The notes beneath the pieces were generated by a model. It saw only the letters and a list, made by a program, of their open reading frames with translations, ran no database searches and was not told the DNA's origin. From Rhododendron vialii (taxonomy: Eukaryota; Streptophyta; Magnoliopsida; Ericales; Ericaceae): 64,000 bases of DNA. The translations under genes were made by a program, and so were the position numbers. Below are positions 1-9,200 of the stretch, one piece after another. The stretch is taken from contig NC_080561.1 of NCBI RefSeq assembly GCF_030253575.1, positions 35,053,564 through 35,117,563 of the forward strand, given 5' to 3'. Positions within the stretch are counted from its first letter, which is position 1, and every line of letters begins with the position of its first letter.

Positions 1-334
1 ATTGAATGAGGAAGCGTCGCGACTGGCTGCCAATTCGATAGAGGACTTTGAGCAAGTAGGGTTGGACTTGAGGTTGCTGAAGCGGAGGCTAGAGGAAGCT
101 AAGGTGGTGAAAAAGCACTCGGAGTCTGTCAACACTGTTGAGTCTTGTACGAGTGCTTTGGAAGTGGCTCGAGCTACTGTTGACTCATGTACAGGTGCTT
201 TGGAAGTGGCTCGAGCCAAGGTTCGTGAACTCGAAGATGGGCTTGCCAAAGCCAAGTTAGAAGGAGAGGTGTTGTCCAGGGAACTGCCAAAATCACTGGG
301 AGTGAATGATTCTGTACTTAAGGATATTGTGTAG
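1..334 (+). CDS. MATH/coiled-coil protein, 3' end of last exon (partial)
   Basis: This is the C-terminal part of a MATH-domain plus coiled-coil protein whose 5' exons lie outside the window. The reading frame is open from base 2 to a TAG at 332-334. It is nearly the same as the ends of the genes at 19926-22414 and 30964-33796, which identifies it although no MATH domain is in view. The visible part is a charged coiled coil (LKRRLEEAKVVKK, KVRELEDGLAKAK) with a 14-residue tandem repeat that begins VESCTSALEVARA. The tail LGVNDSVLKDIV is shared by the family. Plant proteins of this type usually have an N-terminal MATH domain for protein binding and a C-terminal coiled coil for self-association. 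The role of this copy is unknown. Confidence 0.8.
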   Translation, partial: LNEEASRLAANSIEDFEQVGLDLRLLKRRLEEAKVVKKHSESVNTVESCTSALEVARATVDSCTGALEVARAKVRELEDGLAKAKLEGEVLSRELPKSLGVNDSVLKDIV

Positions 335-1009
335 ATGTTCTCGAAAAAAGTATATTGTGTATATAGCAATTCTGAAGGAGCTTCAGTATTAACAGACATG
401 AATGCATGATGACAGTACTCTGGAAATCGAAACTTATGTTATTATGGTGTCTTCATCCACAAATTGTAATGTTTAGCTGATTGTGGGTTGAGTGCGAATG
501 CTTAGGCTAAGTTCCGCCAAGATTTTTGGATTTTTTCTTATTTTGTCCTTATTCAAATTTTTTTGCATTTATTAGTTGGATTGTGATTTAGGCACTCCAA
601 AAATTGATGGTGGGACTCCAAAACTGCACAGTGTTAATACATAAAACGACGTCATTTTGGAGCCCTTCTATCTATTTTTGGAGTGCTAAAATCAATTTCC
701 TTATTAGTTTTGCTTAACTATTGTGGATTATTGATTCATTTCGTCGAGATGAATCGGAAAAATAAAATATTACGAGTATGACTTGTACTTAATTTTTTTT
801 TTTTTTTTGTAATATCCAAGATAAAGTTTAAAAATCCAATAAAAAATAAAAATTTTGAAAGTTGAACTTATGGTCAGAAAAGTAGAACTTCTAACAACCA
901 ATTTTCCGTGCATTTTTAAATTGTTTTTTTTTTATCCCTTGGTGAAAAGTAGGAGTCAAAAACAGAACTCAACATATCAAACTTATTTGATCTTCATGAT
1001 CAAAATTTG
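335..1009 (+). repeat. Duplicated 3' flank of the MATH/coiled-coil gene
   Basis: No gene seen. The flank matches the DNA after the two other family members (22415-22680 and 33797-34300). Shared landmarks are the cttatgttattatgg stretch, a 'gattgtgggttgagtg' stretch, and a late 'tcccttggtgaaaagtagga' segment (here near 935-955, also near 34260). About 520-800 resembles the AT-rich foldback MITE family seen at 34454-34792 and 45560-45890. Confidence 0.5.
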
Positions 1010-1029
1010 GTTCCTTTGGGGACATCCGA

Positions 1030-1060
<31 letters not shown>

Positions 1061-1168
1061 CGGCCTGTAGCCCCTGGCCCCCTTCGCAATGATGACACGT
1101 TCAAATGATCAAACGACATGCGCAAGGATGACACAATACAAAGAAGATTAGCATGGCCCCTGCGCAAG
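1010..1168 (+). pseudogene. U6 snRNA pseudogene, scrambled
   Basis: 1010-1065 reads as the first ~55 nt of plant U6 snRNA: the 5' hairpin with GGGGACATCCGATAAAATTG, then the ACGATACAGAGAAGATTAGCA stretch in which the ACAGAGA box is intact. After this the order is broken. 1085-1110 resembles the U6 3' half, 1117-1134 repeats part of it (GCGCAAGGATGACAC), and 1135-1168 returns to the middle of U6 (AGAAGATTAGCATGGCCCC). I saw no upstream sequence element or properly placed TATA box of a plant U6 promoter. It is therefore a rearranged, probably retroposed copy and unlikely to be functional. Confidence 0.8.
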
Positions 1169-1209
1169 CGTATACGAGTTTTATTGTGTGCCACGATTAC
1201 AACTTTTTT

Positions 1210-1366
1210 TTCGTATTAAGTATTTTTTTTTTATTAGTGGAAGTTAGTCGTGTCAGAGAAGTTAGATTAGCACCTTAAGAGGAGTTGAACTCCTAACCTC
1301 CTTATAACCAGCACCTAAGTGGATCCCCTTATGCCGTTGCGCCAAAAGCCTCTTGGCTTCGTGTAA
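1210..1366 (-). mobile_element. tRNA-derived SINE candidate
   Basis: On the minus strand there is a pol III A-box-like TGGCGCAACGG (1334-1344) followed by a B-box-like GTTCAACTC (1282-1290), then an A-rich run (T-rich on plus at 1222-1232). Order, spacing and A-rich tail fit a tRNA-derived SINE. Ends and target duplication are not clear. Confidence 0.45.
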
Positions 1367-2082
1367 AGTATGTTAATGAAAGTACATAAAACAACCTCTT
1401 CTCTTTCAGTTGCATTTGTGGCATCTGATATTCTTCCTTTTGATTTGTAGATGTTGCCTTGATCATACTGGGAAATTGTATTGTCTCTTTGTTCATATTT
1501 GAATTTGTCTTGTTCTCTGTCGCCTAGGCTGAAACTTCACAGTTTTCCATTATTTTTCCTGGAAGTTTTTGCAAATTCGCAGTTGAACTTGATTACTCCT
1601 ACTATATTATTGAGTTGGCTGTGCACCTCAGTCTTTTCGTAATAAATGAGAATGTAGGGGGTGCCCAAATTGTTTTACCTATGTTCTACGCAATATCAAT
1701 ATGTTTCTTTTGACGCTTTGATGAAGGGTTTTAAAAGTTGATATCCTTTTTGTTATGCGTTCATAGATGGAACTTATGTTCTGCACTTTCAATAATTCTG
1801 CTGATTTGTCCTCATCTGTTTCTATAAAGCGGCCTCAAAACATATTAGACGGTCCATTTGAACTCTTTTTTCAAGTGATCTTGTTTTCACACCCATACAC
1901 ACACGACCCCGGAGAGGCCCTTACCCTTTTTCTGCAAGGGTCAAATTCATCTTGTGTTTTTATTACAAGGTTTTGCATTCATAAATTTGTTTATTAAAAG
2001 GTTTTTGCTACATTTGACATGACGTTAGTACCTGACTCGGCAATTATGACCATTGCAGAGGTATTGAGTAGCAGTTGTCCCT

Positions 2083-2550
2083 CTGGCTTCCTTCCGATTG
2101 TTCTTGAACAGTCCGGTTGGCCCTAAAACAACTCATTTTTGGGGCCCCGTTGCTAACTGGGGATTCGTTATTGCCGTATGGTCACTTGTCACATGAATTT
2201 TTTTTTCTATTTGGATGGCTTTTCGGCTCAGTTTGCTTTACAAGAATTGTAATTGGTTGGTTTGGCAGGGACAGGTGGACATGAAGAAACCCCCTGAAAT
2301 GATCTCTGGCAACATGACTGGAGGTTAGAAAGTAGTGGTTTCAAAAGAATGTGTAGATATTGGAAGTAACATCTTTGCAATTCTGGTTATACATTTATGG
2401 TGTGTCGCAGCAATGTGCATATACTCTGCTCTGTTCATGAGGTTTGCATGGATGGTACAACCGCGCAACTATCTGCTTCTAGCATGCCATGTGTCCAATG
2501 AGACGGTGCAGCTCTATCAACTCTCTCGGTGGGCTAAGGGTAATGGGTGA
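2083..2550 (+). CDS. MPC1: Mitochondrial pyruvate carrier 1-like, start codon lost
   Basis: MPC1 is a small inner-membrane protein that pairs with an MPC2-type partner to bring pyruvate into the mitochondrial matrix. Three exons in one frame encode the family signatures: 2083-2175 ([19 protein letters not shown]), 2269-2323 ([14 protein letters not shown]) and 2411-2550 ([19 protein letters not shown], then YLLLACH and [11 protein letters not shown]), ending in TGA. Both introns are GT-AG and about 90 bp. The model gives about 95 residues, a little short of the usual ~105-110, because the polar tail after RWAK is replaced by GNG and a stop. The position where homologues have ATG (before ASFR) is CTG, and an in-frame TGA lies just upstream. 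It may be a decaying copy, may use CTG, or may have an unseen upstream exon. Family identity is firm; function is doubtful. Confidence 0.8.
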
Positions 2551-2868
2551 GTTATTTTATCTTTACCTTTTTCTTGGTTTAGGAGTGGTAATATGGATTG
2601 GAGTCGAGCCTTATTCCGCATGGGCTCAACCTCCACTGCCTTGGAGTAACACCATCAGGGCGGTGTACCAAACTAGACCTCGCTTATATGCCAAACTTTT
2701 TTACTGTGTTTGTAGTTAAAAACTGTGCCAGTTGATGGGTAAGTTTGGCAAGTAGGTTGATTGCTGACATGGAGACAAGTATTACATCTTGTATTTGTCC
2801 AGAAAAATCCATTATTTGTAAACTAAGAAACAAATAAATTGAACTATATGAGATCTAATCAACTGTGT

Positions 2869-2940
2869 TCCTCCGTTGCTCAGCGGTGGAGCGGCAGCTG
2901 TTAACTGATTGGTCATAGGTTTGAAAGTGTAATGTTCGGT
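2869..2940 (+). pseudogene. Plastid-type tRNA-Asn(GUU) pseudogene
   Basis: From 2869 the sequence follows plastid trnN-GUU: acceptor start TCCTCCGT, D arm TGCTCAGCGGTGGAGCGG, anticodon arm CTGTTAACTG with a GTT anticodon, then GGTCATAGGTTTGAA in place of the T arm. The T arm has lost the canonical GGTTCGAATCC and the acceptor does not close. It is either a decayed nuclear copy of organelle DNA or a tRNA-derived repeat. Confidence 0.6.
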
Positions 2941-3231
2941 AGGGAAAGGCAAAAAGCGGTGTGGACGGCTTGTTATTCAACAGTTTAGCAACCCAACTTT
3001 TTTTTTTTTTCCCCCTCCTGAACATATCATGATCAACTGGAGAAATAGACAACAGATTTGTGAGAAAGCTCTGATATGACTATAGACGAAAGCAATTAGA
3101 GTAATTCTGTCGTGTTTCTGTGTTTCTTGAAGAAAACTTGGATAACGGGGTAAAGCTGATCCAAGGCATAGATTCGCTTCTTGTAGCAGTTCTTGCTCTC
3201 TTTCTTAAAAGAAGCCTATGTATTAATTTAC

Positions 3232-6200
3232 TCATGTATTTCTATGCTCCTTGCTAATACATAATCTCATTCTTGCTCTTTCTACCGCTCCGTAGTATTC
3301 ATATTGAGTTGCCCCAAATTTCTTCTGATTGTAGTTCCTTGTATTCATTCTGGCTTCAGCAATTAGATTCTCATTTGGATCAATCATGTCCTCCTGCAAC
3401 TCTATATTCTCTTATGCCTTCGACACATTAACTGATTTTAATACCTTTGCGGCTTTGCCTTATTAACGAACAGGTACTTGGGGCAAAAAAAGGAAGAACC
3501 GGTACCTCAATAACCCGGTGCTGCTCTTCTTTTCCGTTATCGGGCTTGGCAACTCTTATGGTACTTGGTCCCTGCTGAAACAACTTATCTAATGTGAAAT
3601 TTAAGATTATTTGCGAGGTTAGGATACCAAGCAAATCACTATGTGTAAACCATGACTGCTGCCAAATTCTTGTTAATATTGCAATGGTACTGTCAAATAC
3701 TACCTAGTGTACTCTTTCAGTAAATTTATTCGCTAATAACGCTACTTTTTTATTTTTATTTTGACATTTTCCCCATGAGAGGAGCATTCTTATAGTTATG
3801 ACAGTCAGTTTCTCTTTCTTTTCTTTTTTTTATTTTTTTATTTTGACAAAAAGCAAATTCCATAGATAAAACAATCTTACACAATGTGTATAGCTGCCTT
3901 AGCGAGATTATGGGCAGCTACCACTTCAGTTCTAGCAACTTTCATAACTTTTACATATTCTCTCAGTTCTTAAATGAGAGTTCCTCCGAGGAATTCCAAC
4001 TTTTTTAGGGACATGTAATTGGATTCAAACTTCAAAAAAAAATTCCAACTCAAAAAATTTTCATTATCCCTACTTCCAATCATTACTTTCATTTATCTCT
4101 CATCTCTACAATCATTATTTTCATTTCTCTCTCTATCTCTATCCACCCATTACTCCTATCTCCAATCATTATACTAATTTTTCTCCAATCATTATACCCC
4201 AAAAACCAAACGCAAATTTTTTTGAAAAGGAAGCCAAACACATTAGTAGTCATTACACCTACGTTCCACTATTATCCTTATATTCTACCTATTTTGCATC
4301 ATTTGTATTTACATATGAGAGACACTTTTGGAGTTTTAGCAATTTTCTACTTCTATTTTTGGAAAGGGACAATCATTTTGAAACACCCCAAAATGAAATA
4401 AGGGACTCTCAATTAGGAATGAACGGAGGGAGTACTTAATACAAAGATTAATCAGGTCCTATACCTCCAAACCACCACTCACGAGCTGACATGAACTGAT
4501 GTATGTCACAAACAAACCTTGCAATACATACAATTCAAATATAATAATTTTATATGGTCTATCTCTTGAGAAAGTTGTGGATGCAAACTGAGGGACATTA
4601 TTATCTTTAGCACCAGGAGAGGGAGAGTTAATCTGATGACCAACCGCCTCTCCATCAAAATGCTCCTTTTGGTCAATCCCGTTGACCATGAAGAGGAAAC
4701 ATCCCAACCCCAACTCATCAACAGAAGGTTTAGTTCCACCAATTCTCTTTCCCCACTGTTTGTCTATTTTACTGATAGTCGACTAATCGACTAGAGATTG
4801 CTAAGTGTGCTGGAAATGTGGGTGTTTGTGGTGGTGGAGTTTGGTTCCTTGCCGTATTTCAGGACTTCTCTGGAAGCAAACTTAATGAAGTGAATGGAGA
4901 TGGAAGAAGAACAACAAAATGGACTTTATTATCCCTCGGTGTAGAAGTCAAATCGACTATGAGAACACAATCGAACAGACGGTTAAATTACAAGCTACTC
5001 CTAGAGCAAGAAATGTAAAGTACAGATAAAAGTAGAAGCCTTTGGGCGATTGATTGGGGGCTCTAAATATCTTCCTTTCTTGTATTTATAGGCTGTTGTC
5101 GACTTGAAATTCAAATCATACGGACTTCCCTCCTTCGATTTGAATTAGTTGGCTCCATGCTCCCTATTCTTGCTCCACTATCTGCATGAGGCGGTTACTT
5201 CTCCATGATCTCACATGTTTCCAACGTTGTAATTATTTCAACTGCCTGCTTGCATTAACCGTCTGACTCACGATCCGCATGTGATACAAAATTCTGACAT
5301 GTGTCCAGTCGAATATCAACCGTTTGATCAGTCCATTTTCCTTAACAGGCTTCATATTGCATTTGCATTATATCAATCGGTCTAAAATGCGTTGACACGT
5401 GTAACATTCTGACCCAATCGATTATAATATACTAAATACTAAATTATGGTGTAAACAATGCCCCCCTATTTACCTGAGTTAAATATTAACTTTGGTAAAT
5501 ATTTCGCTTAGCAAATCACCACCTATATAAGGCAGAGTACTTCAAATTTAGGGCACGAATCGTGCTTTTTCTCACAGAACGTTGAAACAGCTCTCGAACC
5601 CTAGAACAGCTTCCGAACCCAAATGGCACCGAAATCCAAACTACAGATCGTCAGCGACCCAGTTGAAGATCCGGCCACCGAGTCAGTGACGGAGGATTCC
5701 TTCCGATTCCCTGAATCGTACCGAAACGGGATTGGCCAAAACCAGAAGACTCAAGTTCTGATTCCTGACGATAATGTCAGTTCTCATTGCATATTGGGTC
5801 CAATTTTTTCATCAGTTCTCCCGGATGGCTTTCCAGAAGTCTACCCAGTGGGGGAACGTGATCCACTTCTCCTTCAGCTTCCGTCGCTGGAATGGTTAGG
5901 CTGGGGTAAGAACACCTGCCTTCGTTCTTGGCCTTACACCGTTGAAATGGGATGGGTAGATTGGGTAAGGCGCATGATGAAGTTCCTTTTCGAGGATTGG
6001 AAAACAATGGGAATCCGTGAGACAATTGAGCTCTCACAATATCCCTTGGACATGAATTCTGAACTCTTGGCTGCTGCAGCGTGTTTTTGGTCCAAATCAT
6101 CCAATACCCTAATTCTTCATTGTGGCTTGCTATCTCCGACAGTCCTGGATATCTCTCATTTAACTGGCCTTCCTTCGTTAGGCCGTGAGGTAAATGCTCT

Positions 6201-9200
6201 GCTTTCTCCTGATCCATATGATCCCCCATTTGTTGTTCCATCGTCTGGGGTTAGCTATTCGAAATGGCTTAAGACTCACTTTAAAGCCAAAGCTTCAGCG
6301 CCTTGCTTTCATGAGAAGGTTGCATTTTACCTTTTCTGGATTTGTCGATTTCTTATGGCAGTCCCTGGGCTTAGGGTTACCAAAGAATACCTTAACCTAG
6401 CCGTTTGTATGGCCCAAGTAAAGAGGTTGGCCCTTGCCCCTTTTGTTTTAGGATCTCTGTATAAAGGCCTTTTTACCTTTGTTGATAAAAAGATAGCGGA
6501 CTCTTGTGGTGGTCCTTTCTGGATCTTTCAAGCTTGGTTATATGCATACTTCCCTCAAATAAAACCTAAACTGGAGAACCCCCTTCGGTCAGATGAGGCA
6601 TTGCAAACATGCCGTAGTTATGCTGAATATTTGTTAGGCTTCCACACTCAAACAGAGGAATCCTCCTTTCAAAGGTATTTCACCTTTTTTTATGAAAATA
6701 ACCAAAAGAATTGGCCTATGTTCTGTCCATTCGATAAATTCGAATTTGCATCAGAAAGACTGAAGCCATGCTTTGAGGACATTCCACCAGCTTCTCCCCA
6801 ACTTGTAGAGAAAATGACTCAGTCCAAACGGTTATTTTGGGCCAGCATTCTTCTTCCAAGACTTATCCCAGTGGGCTTTGCCCTGAATAACACTCCTTTT
6901 GGGAATTGTGGTTTCGAGAATTACTCTCCTTGTCAATATGCTAGGCAGTTTGGCCTCGCACAAGGCATTCCAATGCCTTTTGTTCACCCAAACATCATTG
7001 AGATGGCCTCCAGTAGGCCAACCATTAAGGCCAAAGACTCACAGATGATATCTCTGATGGTTAGCAACTTTCAACAACGTGTCAAAGCCTTTCAGTTTAT
7101 TGACTTCAAGATCAATAAAGCGACCCTGCCTGCTTTTGATGAATGGTGGTCGACTATGAGGGCCCTCTATTTCAGTGCTTCACTTTCAGACTGCCTATAC
7201 AGGCTTGATCCTGAATACAAATTCCTTCAAGATAAGGCTGGTAAGCACAGCTTATTCATTGGTTTTTAGTTCAATTAGTCATACTTTACTAATCTTTATC
7301 ATATTGTTTCTTTAGCAGAGATAACAGCTCGATTGCCTGATGAACCCTCCAAGGCCATTGTGCCTCATGCAGGAGCAGTTCCCATATCCTCTGTGCCCAG
7401 TAGGAATACCAGGAAAAGGAAAGCTGAATCGATTAAGGACTCTGAAACCAGGCCACGGACACGAACTCTCAAGATCACATCAGGTGTGAGCCAAAAGGTT
7501 TCCAGAAGTCCTTCCACTGGTAGACCTAAGAAACAGGTCAGTGAAACATCTACTCCCACAAAGCAACCAACAAGAAAGCTCACCAAAAAGCAAAGTTCTA
7601 GTGACAAAGGGTTGGCTTTGAAGGTACACTCTTATCTTTGTTACCCTTATTGATTTCGTTCGTACTTTTCACGAGTCTTTCTATTCTCATTTTCCCATTT
7701 GCTGTCTTTTACAGAAGGGTAAAGAGACCAGAATTGTAGATGCTTTTGAAGAGGAAGAAGAAAATTCCTCACAATCTTCACAAATTCAAAAATCCTCCTT
7801 CTCAGTAGGAGAGACGGTCGATACTGAATTGGCAATCGATCAATACGAGTCCACAGCAGTATCAGATCCTTTGGATCAAGCTGATTGGTTGCCAGGATTT
7901 CAGGAGCAATTGCTGTATCAAGAAAACCCTTTACTGCAGGATGACAGTCCTCTTGTGCAGGTTGGTGAGGGTTCAGCTCTGAGGCCAGATGGTGTTGAAC
8001 TTGGTGTACCAGCCATTCGACAACTTGATACTACAACAAATCAAATTGCATCAGACTCAGTCAAAGCTGTGCCAATGAAGGACGTCACTGTTGCTCCAAT
8101 AATTCAGAAGATCGATCTGAATCAACAAAGTGATGGTAGGGAAGAAACAGCTTCCCCTCAGATGGCGGACGTGCCTTCTCTAGAGGTTTCCCCATCAATG
8201 AATGAAAAGACAATGGAAAAGAAGGGACCAACAGAGGATCCAGCTCAGATTGCCCCTGTTGTCCAACCTGTTGTCCAAATTGGTCCTACTCAAGAAGGTG
8301 GGCAAGGCGCAGAGGATGTTGCCTCTAGCCCTTCTGGTAATCCCTCTGGGAACCAAGTCTTATTTCCAACAAGTGTGACCCCTGCAAACATTTCGAGGGC
8401 TCTTGCCTTAACTACATCTCCTCGTTCAGTGAACAAGACTGCAACAAATCCTGTGGGTGTTGAGGATTCTGCTCATGTCAAGTCCTCAAGTGATTCTTTA
8501 GACCATTTAATGGAAGAGATAAAATCGACTTCCCAAATCTTTCGTTCCCTTACTGAGATTTCAGAATCCAACAGTTCTTTCTTCTTTCTTCAACTCAGTG
8601 CGGAGACTCAGAAAGAAATTCAAGTCTTCTTTGACTTCCTAAAGCTTCCTTTTGAGGAATTGATGACAGTGAAGTCTACGGAGTTCAGTGCTTGCGTTGA
8701 ATCCTTATCTCAAAAGCATGTTTTCCCCCTTAGAGAGCAAATTATCTTGGAAAACTATGCATCATCTCTGAATGACAACATTAGTCTCTTCCGATATTAC
8801 CAACAAGAAATAAGTCAGAAGCAGGATTTAATCGGTAACCTTTCCAACTTAACAGTGAAGCTATCGACTATGCATGCTGACGCTTCGACTTTGAAGTCGA
8901 GGCTTTTGGCAATTGATCAAGAAGAGAAGGAGTTGGTATATCGATTGGGTCAACTGCAGGCTGAAAAGAAAAACCTTCTGGTAACAGCGAACCAACTCGA
9001 TAAAGATTTCAAACACCTAGCAGAGGAAGGCAAAGGAGTCTCAGTTCATGTCTCTGCTGCTCGTGAAGATTTGCAGAGAAACAGAGTTAAATGTGATGAA
9101 CTTGTCGTTAAGTGGGAGGCTTTTAAGTCTGCCTTCTTTCATGAATGATTTTGGTTGACTTCAGTTTTATAGCCAATTGACTAATCCTGTTAGTACAAAC

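Noticed and set aside
1000-1194. 64-codon minus-strand frame
   Set aside because: It is the complement of the scrambled U6 snRNA copy; the repeats in it (ANLLCIV) come from duplicated U6 segments.
5777-6241. 154-codon minus-strand frame opposite the PMD exon
   Set aside because: It is a shadow of the strongly supported plus-strand PMD coding exon, with no domain or promoter of its own.
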